A DNA stretch of 7,508 bases from Gammaproteobacteria bacterium UBA2810 (GCA_002351705.1 DEHC01000068.1:1-7508); one strand, 5' to 3'; numbered from the stretch's first letter, positions 1 to 7,357 are shown. Numbers and translations are program-made. The notes: generated from the sequence alone by a model not told the origin.

Positions 1-3000
1 ATAACAGAAGATAATCAGGATGTGTTCTACTTCATCATCAGAAAGGCAGATGGCAATACCAAGGTCTATGGTGATCTCGGCCCGTATGAGATCACCCCCG
101 GCCGCGTGCTGATTGTCGGCGGAGCTGAGGCTAGCGTATTCAATTCCGTATCCGATGCCTATGCCGCTCTTACCGGCACCCCTTCATCTGATGACCCAGG
201 TGCTGCCGGCGAGGCTGTGGCTGGTAAGGTTTCGATTTATGTCCACGCTTCCGGCAAAACTGCTGACGAGCTGAAGACCCTTACCCTCTATACCTGGGAA
301 GACGGCAACATTGAGGGAACCTCGACTGTCTGCAAGGGCGAGGACGGATGGGGCTGCACCAAGATTACCCCGGAAAGCACCGACGACGGACTTGCGGTAT
401 TCCGCCTTCCGATCGTTGACGAGGCCGGCACCTTCAACTTCATTGTAAGAACTGCTGACAATGCCACCAAGACCGCAGATCTGTCAGGTGACGTATCCTC
501 AACTCCTATCAACGTAACCTGGGATACAACGAGCAATGAGGGCGGTTCGGCAAAGCAGTCAAGCTCCGGCAGCTCACTTGCCCCGAAGGACGCTGCTGCA
601 ATCTGGATTGACAAGGACACCATTGTCTCGACCACCAAGCTCAGCTACGCAACCACCGACTACGCAAGACTCTATACCGGAAGCAGCGATGATGCCGTTA
701 CCGGAAAGGGCGAGGACGGCAACGTCGACGGCAAGTACATCAACCTCGAGGCCGGCACGCTTTCCACTGCTGAGGCGACCGCCTACCCTGAGCTCGCGAA
801 AGGCGTCGAGTCAGGCGAGTATTCAGTCTGGACAATCCCTGAGGATCAGCGCGATACCGCAAAGAGCTGGCTAAAGAAGGATCTTGTATTTGCAGGAATC
901 AACAAGAGCAACGCGCTCACCCAGTTCTCCAAGGTTCAGCCTGCCGGCGCTATTGATGACTACTACGGCGTTGACGCCTTCACCAATTACAGAGGCAAGC
1001 AGCTCGGCGCAGTGGTTGAGAACGGCAAGGTTACCTTCAAGCTCTGGGCTCCTACCGCAAGGAGCGTCTCCGCTGTCCTCTATGCAAAGGACAAGACCCT
1101 GATCAAGGAAGTTCCTCTTGCAGAGGATGAGACCGGAATGTGGACTGCAGAGTCTGCTGACGCCAAGGCAAACGAGACCTACTACCGCTTCAAGGTCAAG
1201 GTCTACCGTCCTGACACCATGAAGGTTGCGGAGTATGAGGTCACTGACCCGTACTCACTCGCACTCTCCACCAATTCCGAGTACAGCCTTGTCGCAGATC
1301 TTGACGCTGATGAGACCAAGCCTGCCGGATGGGACGGTGATGAGCCTGCGCATTCCCAGGCTACGCATCAGGATCTTGCCTCCATCGCAGTCACCGAGAC
1401 CCATCTCCGCGACATCACTGTTGGCGAAGACAAGGGCATCGATGCCAAGTACCAGGGCAAGTACCTCGGACTCACACAGACCGATTCCAAGGCCGTTAGC
1501 CACCTTAAGGCTCTCTCTGACGCCGGCATGACCCATATCGAGCTCCTCCCGATCTATGACTTCTCGACAGTTAACGAGACTGGCGAGACCATCGATCTCA
1601 ATACCACCTGCGCCAAGGCAAAGGAGATTCTGAAAAGCGACAAGGATGTCTGCACAGCTGATACTGTTGGAGCAGCACTTATCGCCCTCTCCGGTTCTGA
1701 TATCAAGACCAACGATCCTTCGACGACTCACGGCGTCAGCGATCTCCTTGCCAAGATCAAGAACAACGACAGCTACAACTGGGGTTACGATCCGTTCCAT
1801 TACGGCGTACCAGAGGGATCCTACGCTACGGATCCTGAGGGACTCCAGAGAACTGTTGAGCTCCGTCAGATGATTGAGTCGCTCCATAAGGACACCAAGC
1901 TCAATGTTGTCATGGATGTGGTCTACAACCATACCGACGGCGCAGGCGATCCGACCAAGAACTCCACTTCCGTACTGGATGCAGTTGTGCCCTGGTACTA
2001 CAACCGTCTTGACATTGTCTCCGGCGGCGTCAAGGCTGCAACCTGCTGCAAGGACTCCGCATCCGAGCACAAGATGTTCCAGAAGCTCATGGAAGATACC
2101 CTCGTAACCTGGGTTGACAAGTACCATATCGATGCCTTCCGCTTCGACCTCATGGGCTATATCCCCAAGGATGTAATGCAGGAGACCCTCAAGAACGTCA
2201 AGGACAGAACCAAGAAGGATGTATTCTTCTTCGGCGAGGGCTGGGATCCGGATGGCTCTGCTTCCGCAAAGTTCACCGCATCGACTCAGAAGACCATGGG
2301 CGGCACCGGCATCGGAACCTTCAACGACCGTATCCGCGATGCAGTCAGGGGCGTAGGGCCGTTTGACCACGCCGGCAAGACCGACGAGGACGCACAGAAC
2401 TTCATGCTCACCAAGAAGGGCTTCGCCACCGGCATGTGCACCTCTGCTGATGTAACTGCTGACGGCAAGGATGCCCGCTGCTCCGAGCTCGGAACTACCG
2501 GTGATGATGCCTCCAGCAGCGCGAACAAGTCCTTTGCCCGCAAGAGAATGGACTGGATCCGCGTCAGCATGGCCGGCGGTATCAAGACCTTTGAGTACAC
2601 TGACTATGCAGGAAACACCGCTCAGGGCGACAATGACGGCTACTGGGGCAGCCCGGTCGGCTATACCGAGGAGCCGTACGAGACCATCAATTACGTTTCG
2701 AAGCACGATAACGCCACCCTGTTCGATCTCATCACCTACACCTCGACCGGCGGCACCGACATGAAGCTGCAGACCCGCCAGCAGGCTCTCGGGCTTGCGA
2801 CCGCAGTCCTCGGCCAGGGCGTGTTCTTCGACCAGCAGGGATCTGATCTGCTCCGCTCCAAGTCCTTTGAGAACGACTCCTACAACTCCGGCGACTTCAC
2901 CAACGCTGTCAACTACAACGATGATGAGACCAACGGCTACGGCAACGGCTACTCGAACGAGTCCAAGGACGCTGACGACTGGTATGCTGTAAAGCAGCTC

Positions 3001-3408
3001 TATGCAGCTACTGCAAAGGATCCCAAGGCCTACAACGCCGGCCTCCAGGGCAGGAAGCCTGAGATGAAGGCGTTCTACCAGGAGCTCCTCAAGATCAGAA
3101 GCACCTACAAGGACTTCATCAGCCTTGGAGATTCCGAGCTCATCAAGAACGATGTCAAGTTCCTCAACACCGGCGACAAGCAGATTGTCGGCCTGATTGC
3201 CATGGAGATTACCACCACCGAGGGCAAGCTCCTTGTCGCAATCAACGCAACGCCTGACAAGCAGGATCTGACCAAGCTCAAGGCCGATGCAGGCTACACG
3301 CTTGTTCCTGTGCAGACCGAAGCCGGTGAGAATTCGATCTCCTACTACAGTGCTGCTTCAACCGTCTCCGCTGTACAGCCCTGGTCGGTTGCGGTATTCA
3401 AGAAGTAA
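1..3408 (+). CDS. pulA: Secreted pullulanase-type alpha-1,6-glucosidase, 5'-truncated by window edge
   Basis: The gene cleaves alpha-1,6 branch points in pullulan, amylopectin and limit dextrins. The frame is open from base 1 with no stop upstream, so the GTG at 22 is an internal Val codon and the true start and signal peptide lie outside the window. Domains in order: end of a first CBM41-like module (1-165), second CBM41-like module (229-525), Ser/Gly linker (532-588), pullulanase N2-like region (592-960), CBM48 (about 1003-1260), GH13 barrel (about 1390-2880), and the C-terminal domain usual in this subfamily (about 2880-3405). Catalytic signatures are intact: YNWGYDP (1774-1794), DVVYNH (1915-1932), AFRFDLMGY with nucleophile Asp at 2146-2148, FFFGEGWD with acid/base Glu at 2236-2238, and YVSKHDN with the stabilising Asp at 2707-2709. 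Similarity to Klebsiella PulA, recalled from memory, runs to the C-terminal WSVAVFKK. By family analogy it is exported, perhaps surface-anchored through type II secretion, but no anchor is visible here. A terminator follows the stop. Confidence 0.96.
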   Translation: MTEDNQDVFYFIIRKADGNTKVYGDLGPYEITPGRVLIVGGAEASVFNSVSDAYAALTGTPSSDDPGAAGEAVAGKVSIYVHASGKTADELKTLTLYTWEDGNIEGTSTVCKGEDGWGCTKITPESTDDGLAVFRLPIVDEAGTFNFIVRTADNATKTADLSGDVSSTPINVTWDTTSNEGGSAKQSSSGSSLAPKDAAAIWIDKDTIVSTTKLSYATTDYARLYTGSSDDAVTGKGEDGNVDGKYINLEAGTLSTAEATAYPELAKGVESGEYSVWTIPEDQRDTAKSWLKKDLVFAGINKSNALTQFSKVQPAGAIDDYYGVDAFTNYRGKQLGAVVENGKVTFKLWAPTARSVSAVLYAKDKTLIKEVPLAEDETGMWTAESADAKANETYYRFKVKVYRPDTMKVAEYEVTDPYSLALSTNSEYSLVADLDADETKPAGWDGDEPAHSQATHQDLASIAVTETHLRDITVGEDKGIDAKYQGKYLGLTQTDSKAVSHLKALSDAGMTHIELLPIYDFSTVNETGETIDLNTTCAKAKEILKSDKDVCTADTVGAALIALSGSDIKTNDPSTTHGVSDLLAKIKNNDSYNWGYDPFHYGVPEGSYATDPEGLQRTVELRQMIESLHKDTKLNVVMDVVYNHTDGAGDPTKNSTSVLDAVVPWYYNRLDIVSGGVKAATCCKDSASEHKMFQKLMEDTLVTWVDKYHIDAFRFDLMGYIPKDVMQETLKNVKDRTKKDVFFFGEGWDPDGSASAKFTASTQKTMGGTGIGTFNDRIRDAVRGVGPFDHAGKTDEDAQNFMLTKKGFATGMCTSADVTADGKDARCSELGTTGDDASSSANKSFARKRMDWIRVSMAGGIKTFEYTDYAGNTAQGDNDGYWGSPVGYTEEPYETINYVSKHDNATLFDLITYTSTGGTDMKLQTRQQALGLATAVLGQGVFFDQQGSDLLRSKSFENDSYNSGDFTNAVNYNDDETNGYGNGYSNESKDADDWYAVKQLYAATAKDPKAYNAGLQGRKPEMKAFYQELLKIRSTYKDFISLGDSELIKNDVKFLNTGDKQIVGLIAMEITTTEGKLLVAINATPDKQDLTKLKADAGYTLVPVQTEAGENSISYYSAASTVSAVQPWSVAVFKK

Positions 3409-3446
3409 CCAGATCCCGGTTTGAGACTGTGAACTGAGTGAATGCG

Positions 3447-3476
3447 GGGGCGCAGAAATGCGCCCCTTTTCCATTT
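3447..3476 (+). terminator. Rho-independent terminator of the pullulanase gene
   Basis: A perfect 7-bp GC-only stem (GGGGCGC at 3447-3453, GCGCCCC at 3460-3466) encloses the 6-nt loop AGAAAT and runs directly into TTTTCCATTTT. It lies 38 nt after the pullulanase stop. There is no A-run on its left side, so it should work for rightward transcription only. It separates the pullulanase gene from the mpl cluster. Confidence 0.93.
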
Positions 3477-3521
3477 TAAATTATGGCAATTTATGCGGCA
3501 GAGCCCGTCATGGGGCCCCTG

Positions 3522-3530
3522 TGCTAAAAT
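3522..3530 (+). promoter_or_regulatory. Extended -10 promoter for the mpl cluster
   Basis: TGC followed by TAAAAT (3525-3530) fits a sigma70 extended -10 element (TGnTATAAT). No good -35 hexamer sits 16-18 nt upstream, which is tolerated with an extended -10. Transcription would start near 3537, leaving a leader of about 15 nt before the mpl ATG. Just upstream are a GGGGCCCC palindrome (3512-3519) and two TTATG-containing segments about one helical turn apart (3481-3500). Whether either is a regulator site cannot be told from sequence alone. Confidence 0.6.
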
Positions 3531-3551
3531 TGAAAAAAATCGAGGTGATTC

Positions 3552-4922
3552 ATGCATATTCATATTCTCGGCATCTGCGGTACCTTCATGGGCGGCATCG
3601 CCCTCATAGCGCGCGAGCTCGGCTTCAAAGTCACCGGCTCGGACAAGAATGTCTATCCTCCCATGAGCGACGAGCTGAGGCGCGAGGGTATTGAGATTAC
3701 CGAGGGCTACGGCGAGGAGCAGCTCCATAATCTGCCTGATCTCATCGTGGTCGGCAATGCCATGAAGAGAGGCATGCCCGTCATCGAGTACATGCTGAAC
3801 AAGGGGCTTCCCTATACCTCGGGACCCGGATTCATCGAGGACTATGTAGTCCCGGGCCGCGATGTAGTCGGCATCGCCGGAACCCACGGCAAGACCACCA
3901 CCTCGTCGATGGTCGCCTGGATCCTCGAGAAGGCCGGGAAGAAGCCAGGCTTCCTTATAGGCGGCGTGCCGGAGAACTTCGGCATCTCCGCGAGGAAGGG
4001 CGAGGGTCGGCTCTTCGTCATCGAGTCTGACGAGTACGACACCGCGTTCTTCGACAAGCGCTCGAAGTTCGTCCATTACCATCCGGTAATCCAGATCCTG
4101 AACAACCTCGAGTACGATCACGCCGACATTTTCCCGAACCTTGAGGCAATCAAGGTCCAGTTCCACCACCTCGTAAGGACAATCCCGGGAAGGGGCTCGG
4201 TTGTTGTCCCGGATCCTGATGAGGCGCTTGAGGACGTAATCTCGAGAGGGCTCTGGAGCAATCTCGTGAAGGTCGGCTTTGACCACGGCGAGTGGACATA
4301 CAAACTTCATGCGGAGGACGGCTCGGAGTTCGAGGCGTTCCATAACGGCGAGTCCATCGGCACGGTGAAGTGGCCGCTCATCGGGCTTCACAATGTGAAG
4401 AACGCGCTCATGGCGATTGCCGCGTGCGCGGCCGAGCCTGCCGGCGTTGATCCGAAGGACTCTGTACAGGCTCTCTGCTCCTTCGAACCGCCGCTCAGGC
4501 GCATGGAGTACAAGGGCGAGTTCGCCGGAGTGAGGCTCTACGATGACTTCGCCCACCATCCGACCGCCATCAGGACCACCATCCACGGACTCCGCGAGAA
4601 GATCGGGAAGGACGCAAGGCTTATCGCGGTCCTGGAGCCCCGCTCCAACACCATGAAGCTCGGCGTGCACCGGAAGACCCTTGCGGGATCTTTGGAGGAG
4701 TCCGACATCGCGTTCGTCTTCGCGCCAAAGGATCTACCCTGGAATACCGACGAGCTCGCCGAGGGGGCGCCGGTTCCCCTTCATGTATTCCATGACTTTG
4801 ATCAGATGCTTGAGGCGGTTGTGAAGGAAGCGAGACAGGGCGACACCATCCTCACCATGAGCAACGGCGGCTTCAACGGCATCACGAAGAAGCTCCCTGA
4901 GGCACTCAGCAGAAAGGCCTGA
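3552..4922 (+). CDS. mpl: UDP-N-acetylmuramate:L-alanyl-gamma-D-glutamyl-meso-diaminopimelate ligase
   Basis: Mpl is a cytoplasmic Mur-ligase-family enzyme. It uses ATP to join recycled murein tripeptide (L-Ala-gamma-D-Glu-meso-DAP) to UDP-MurNAc, returning it to peptidoglycan synthesis. The product has 456 residues, about the length of E. coli Mpl. The N-terminal MurC-like nucleotide-binding fold begins with HIHILGICGTFMGG (residues 2-15). The ATP P-loop is GTHGKTT (110-116). Further signatures are ESDEYDTAFFDKR (158-170), NNLEYDHADIF (184-194), GLHNVKNALMA (278-288), FEPPLRRMEYKG (311-322), DDFAHHPTAI (331-340), LEPRSNTMKLG (361-371) and the C-terminal SNGGFNGI (437-444). The EYD..FFDKRSKF and LEPRSNTMK blocks favour Mpl over MurC. 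The ATG start has a GAGGTG ribosome site at 3542-3547. It is first in a four-gene cluster and ends 2 nt before the ATPase start. Confidence 0.97.
   Translation: MHIHILGICGTFMGGIALIARELGFKVTGSDKNVYPPMSDELRREGIEITEGYGEEQLHNLPDLIVVGNAMKRGMPVIEYMLNKGLPYTSGPGFIEDYVVPGRDVVGIAGTHGKTTTSSMVAWILEKAGKKPGFLIGGVPENFGISARKGEGRLFVIESDEYDTAFFDKRSKFVHYHPVIQILNNLEYDHADIFPNLEAIKVQFHHLVRTIPGRGSVVVPDPDEALEDVISRGLWSNLVKVGFDHGEWTYKLHAEDGSEFEAFHNGESIGTVKWPLIGLHNVKNALMAIAACAAEPAGVDPKDSVQALCSFEPPLRRMEYKGEFAGVRLYDDFAHHPTAIRTTIHGLREKIGKDARLIAVLEPRSNTMKLGVHRKTLAGSLEESDIAFVFAPKDLPWNTDELAEGAPVPLHVFHDFDQMLEAVVKEARQGDTILTMSNGGFNGITKKLPEALSRKA
4911..4917 (+). promoter_or_regulatory. Ribosome binding site deciding the TTG start of the ATPase gene
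   Basis: AGAAAGG lies inside the last codons of mpl, 7 nt before TTG 4925. No ATG or GTG offers a better start, and starting at TTG gives an N-terminus (MDALSVRELSKVYKGG) that lines up with YadG-type proteins. Translation is probably coupled to termination of mpl at 4920-4922. Confidence 0.7.
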
Positions 4923-4924
4923 TT

Positions 4925-5902
4925 TTGGACGCTCTATCGGTCAGGGAACTCAGCAAGGTCTACAAGGGCGGCGTGAAGGCGCTCGACGGAGTGAGCTTTT
5001 CCGTCGGTGAGGGCGACTTCTACGCGCTACTTGGGCCGAACGGCGCAGGGAAGTCCACGACGATAGGCATCATTGCGGGGCTCGTGCGGAAGACCTCCGG
5101 CACGGTGAGCGTCTTCGGGCGCGACCTTGACAGCAGCACCATGGCGGCAAAGAGCCTCATCGGGCTCGTGCCGCAGGATTTTGACTTCAGCCAGTTCGAC
5201 AGGGTCTTTGACGTGGTCGTGAACCAGGCGGGGCTCTACGGCATGCGAAGGGCTCTCGCGAGGCAGCGCGCCGAGCAGATCCTGAGGCGCGTCGAACTCT
5301 GGGAGAAGAGGAACGCCGAGACCCGCGAACTCTCCGGCGGCATGAAGAGGCGCCTCCTCATCGCGCGGGCACTAGCGCACAACCCGAAGCTCCTTATCCT
5401 TGACGAGCCGACCGCGGGAGTTGACATCAATGTCCGGCGGGCGACCTGGGATCTTCTCAGGCTCATCAACCGGAGCGGCACCGCGATAATCCTTACGACG
5501 CACTACCTCGAGGAGGCGGAGACACTCTGCCGGAGCGTCGGCATCATCAACCACGGGCGGATCGTAACTTCCACAACCATCGATGATCTGATGTCGCTTG
5601 CCGAGAAGGAGGACATCATCCTCTACTCGGACTCCGCAATCCCCACAGAGGCAGCGGAGCGCCTCGGAGGAACTCTCGTCGGGGCAAGGACCATGGAGCT
5701 CTCGGTCGCGCACTCGAGGGGGCTCAACTCGGTCTTTGCCGAGCTTGACTCCATGGGCGTGAGGATCATCGGCATGAAGAACCGCCTCAACCGCCTCGAG
5801 AGCCTCTTCATGCACCTCACGGGAGGCGAGGCGAAGAGCAGCGCTCCCGCGGAGGATGATCCGGTATTCGGCGGGGATGCGGCAGAGGGAGATCGCGAAT
5901 GA
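4925..5902 (+). CDS. yadG: ABC transporter ATP-binding protein, YadG family (ABC-2 type)
   Basis: This is the cytoplasmic ATPase of an ABC-2-type exporter, expected to pair with the permease encoded directly downstream. The substrate of the YadGH family is not established. The product has 325 residues. Visible motifs are Walker A GPNGAGKST (37-45), the Q-loop around Gln84 (LVPQDFD), signature LSGGM (136-140), Walker B LLILDEPTAG (156-165, with Asp160 and Glu161), and the H-loop His193 in TTHYLEEAE. GDFYALLGPNGAGKST and MKRRLLIARAL closely resemble E. coli YadG as recalled. Residues 228-296 form the usual C-terminal accessory region, ending in RLESLFMHLTGGE. The last 25 or so residues are an acidic, Gly/Ala-rich tail that makes it longer than E. 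coli YadG (about 308). The start is TTG, and the stop overlaps the permease ATG (ATGA at 5899-5902). A NodI-like or drug-exporter ATPase is the main alternative label. Confidence 0.93.
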   Translation: MDALSVRELSKVYKGGVKALDGVSFSVGEGDFYALLGPNGAGKSTTIGIIAGLVRKTSGTVSVFGRDLDSSTMAAKSLIGLVPQDFDFSQFDRVFDVVVNQAGLYGMRRALARQRAEQILRRVELWEKRNAETRELSGGMKRRLLIARALAHNPKLLILDEPTAGVDINVRRATWDLLRLINRSGTAIILTTHYLEEAETLCRSVGIINHGRIVTSTTIDDLMSLAEKEDIILYSDSAIPTEAAERLGGTLVGARTMELSVAHSRGLNSVFAELDSMGVRIIGMKNRLNRLESLFMHLTGGEAKSSAPAEDDPVFGGDAAEGDRE

Positions 5903-6672
5903 AGAGGAGAAGCCTTCTGGTCTCATACCAGACCATAGTCATCCGCGAGGTCACGCGCTTCACAAGGGTCTGGCTCAGGACGCTCATTCCTCCCGCAGTG
6001 ACGACCGGGCTCTATTTCATAATATTCGGGACGCTCATGGGCGAGCGCATAGGGAGCATGGACGGGCTCCCCTACAGCGACTTCATGATGCCGGGACTCC
6101 TGATGCTCTCCGTCGTCCTCTGCTCCTATACAAATGTGGCATCGAGCGTGTTCAGCTCCCGATTCCAGCATTACCTCGATGAGATCCTTGTTGCTCCCAT
6201 CCCTGACTTCGTGGTCATCTCCGGGTTCATCACGGGAGGCGTCATCAGGGGCATGATGATCGCGGTAATCGTGCTCGCGACGTCCGCCATGTTTGTTGAC
6301 ATCTCGGCCTGGTCCTGGTGGCTTGTCATGCTGACGCTCTTCCTATCCTCGGTTCTCTTCTCGGCGGCGGGGCTCGTGAACGCGCTTTTCGCGAAGAACT
6401 TCGATGACATCAGCATCATCCCTACTCTCATACTGACGCCGCTTATCTACCTCGGGGGAGTGTTCTACCCCGTGTCGATGCTACCGGAGAAGTGGCAGGC
6501 TGTAACGGCCCTGAACCCGCTCTTCTACGTGATAAACGCCACGAGGGCAGGCTTCTCGGGGCACTGTGACACCAGCATCGCCTTCGCGTTCGGCGTTACG
6601 CTTGTTTCGGCCGCCGCGATGTTCCTCCTCGCGCTCTGGCTCTTCCACCGGGGCACCGGAGTAAAATCCTGA
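5899..6672 (+). CDS. yadH: ABC-2 type transporter permease, YadH family
   Basis: This is the inner-membrane permease partner of the preceding ATPase. It has 257 residues, essentially the length of E. coli YadH, and matches it in blocks such as LYFIIFGTLMGERIGSM (38-54), ANVASS-like TNVASSVFSSRFQ (78-90), EILVAPIPD (95-103), GLVNALFAKNFDDIS (158-172) and PLIYLGGVFYPVSMLP (181-196). Six hydrophobic segments can be read: about 28-47, 64-83, 105-132, 138-163, 172-194 and 226-249, the standard ABC-2 topology. The start ATG overlaps the ATPase stop and has AGGGAG at 5886-5891, 7 nt upstream, so the two should be made in balanced amounts by coupled translation. What it exports cannot be read from the sequence. 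Its place between peptidoglycan-recycling and outer-membrane lipoprotein genes hints at an envelope role, but this is inference. Confidence 0.94.
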   Translation: MKRRSLLVSYQTIVIREVTRFTRVWLRTLIPPAVTTGLYFIIFGTLMGERIGSMDGLPYSDFMMPGLLMLSVVLCSYTNVASSVFSSRFQHYLDEILVAPIPDFVVISGFITGGVIRGMMIAVIVLATSAMFVDISAWSWWLVMLTLFLSSVLFSAAGLVNALFAKNFDDISIIPTLILTPLIYLGGVFYPVSMLPEKWQAVTALNPLFYVINATRAGFSGHCDTSIAFAFGVTLVSAAAMFLLALWLFHRGTGVKS

Positions 6673-6703
6673 GCAGTTTTCACTTTCACAGTCCAATATT
6701 CAC

Positions 6704-6708
6704 CGGAG
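6704..6708 (+). promoter_or_regulatory. Ribosome binding site of the lolB-like gene; start ambiguous by two codons
   Basis: CGGAG at 6704-6708 sits 7 nt before ATG 6716. A second GGAG at 6712-6715 touches that ATG but is 6 nt before an in-frame TTG at 6722. ATG 6716 is preferred. Starting at TTG would remove only two residues of the signal peptide. Confidence 0.5.
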
Positions 6709-6715
6709 TCCGGAG

Positions 6716-7357
6716 ATGAGTTTGAAAAGCCTTTCCGCTGCCATCCTTTCAGTATCAGTTCTTGCGCTCCCGGTACTCTCCGGCTGCTCGTCTGTCCCGG
6801 AAAACGCGGCAGGGCAGTGCGCGGAGTGCCAGACGCTCCGCGGGACAGGACTTCAGGTGAGCTCCTACCGCTTCGAGGGCAAGGCCGGAGTGAGGAAGAG
6901 CGGCCCTGACGGAGGCAGTGCCTCGTTCCGCTTTGTCTGGACCGGCACCTCGAGGGGCAGCCTCTCCTTCCGCGGCGTGCACTTCACCGGAAAGTCCTTT
7001 GAAATCTCCGCGGGGACGGGCGGGACCTTTGTGAGGGACACTGACGGGACGGTAACGGAGTTTGACTCGGAGGCGGCGCTCGAGAAAAGGTTCGGCGTGC
7101 CCCTCAGGAAGCTCTCCTCCTGGGCGATGGGGAACGGCGAGGGGGCAGACGCGAAGTACGAGGGCGATCACCTCAAGTCGCTCAAATCCGGAGCCTGGCA
7201 GGCGGAGTTCGTGTCATACGGGAATTTCGGAGGGCTGGATCTCCCGAGGGAAATCACCTTAAAGGGTGACGGCTCCTTCGTGAAGGTCATGATCTCAAAG
7301 GCGTCATTCGTCCTTGAGGACGGCTCCGAGCGGGGCGGCAGCGCGGCAGGGGAGTGA
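6716..7357 (+). CDS. lolB: Outer-membrane lipoprotein insertion protein LolB-like
   Basis: LolB accepts lipoproteins from the periplasmic carrier LolA and inserts them into the inner leaflet of the outer membrane. The product has 213 residues. A type II signal peptide (1-23) ends in lipobox LSGC with Cys24 as the lipidated residue. Ser25 at +2 means no inner-membrane Asp retention signal. The remainder follows the LolB pattern: YRFEGKAGVR (51-60), FRFVWTG (71-77), the strand-loop-strand RGSLSFRGVHFTGKSFEI (80-97), EAALEKRFGVPLRKLSSWAMGN (119-140), WQAEFVSYG (161-169), LDLPREITL (174-182) and a last strand FVKVMISKASF (188-198). Oddities are a CxxC (Cys35, Cys38) just after the anchor, Phe90 near the place of the key exposed Leu of E. 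coli LolB, and no Trp at the end of the last strand. It lies 43 nt after the permease with no terminator between. The family is called on pattern, so a divergent LolA/LolB-fold lipoprotein is the alternative. Confidence 0.78.
   Translation: MSLKSLSAAILSVSVLALPVLSGCSSVPENAAGQCAECQTLRGTGLQVSSYRFEGKAGVRKSGPDGGSASFRFVWTGTSRGSLSFRGVHFTGKSFEISAGTGGTFVRDTDGTVTEFDSEAALEKRFGVPLRKLSSWAMGNGEGADAKYEGDHLKSLKSGAWQAEFVSYGNFGGLDLPREITLKGDGSFVKVMISKASFVLEDGSERGGSAAGE

Noticed and set aside
22..24. GTG at 22 as the start codon of the pullulanase
   Set aside because: The frame stays open to base 1, there is no ribosome site or signal peptide, and the residues around it fall within a CBM41-like strand, so it is an internal Val codon.
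334..719. 14-nt exact direct repeat AAGGGCGAGGACGG at 334-347 and 706-719
   Set aside because: Both copies are in frame and encode Lys-Gly-Glu-Asp-Gly in separate domains. With preferred codons such a short match is readily explained by chance, and the surrounding sequence does not match.
1255..2706. Long open frame of 483 codons on the minus strand inside the pullulanase gene
   Set aside because: The + strand here encodes the catalytic barrel with intact motifs. The minus-strand translation shows no recognisable domain and is a by-product of the GC-rich codon pattern.
3345..4670. Long open frame of 441 codons on the minus strand, across the end of the pullulanase gene and most of mpl
   Set aside because: It crosses the terminator and promoter region and overlaps unmistakable Mpl motifs on the + strand. 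The product is Leu/Arg/Asp-rich with no family signature.
3552..4922. MurC as an alternative identity for the ligase
   Set aside because: Length and blocks such as EYDTAFFDKRSKF and LEPRSNTMKLG follow Mpl rather than MurC, and no mur/fts division cluster surrounds it.
5372..5926. Minus-strand open frame of 184 codons inside the ATPase gene
   Set aside because: It lies opposite Walker B and the H-loop coding sequence and has no domain resemblance.
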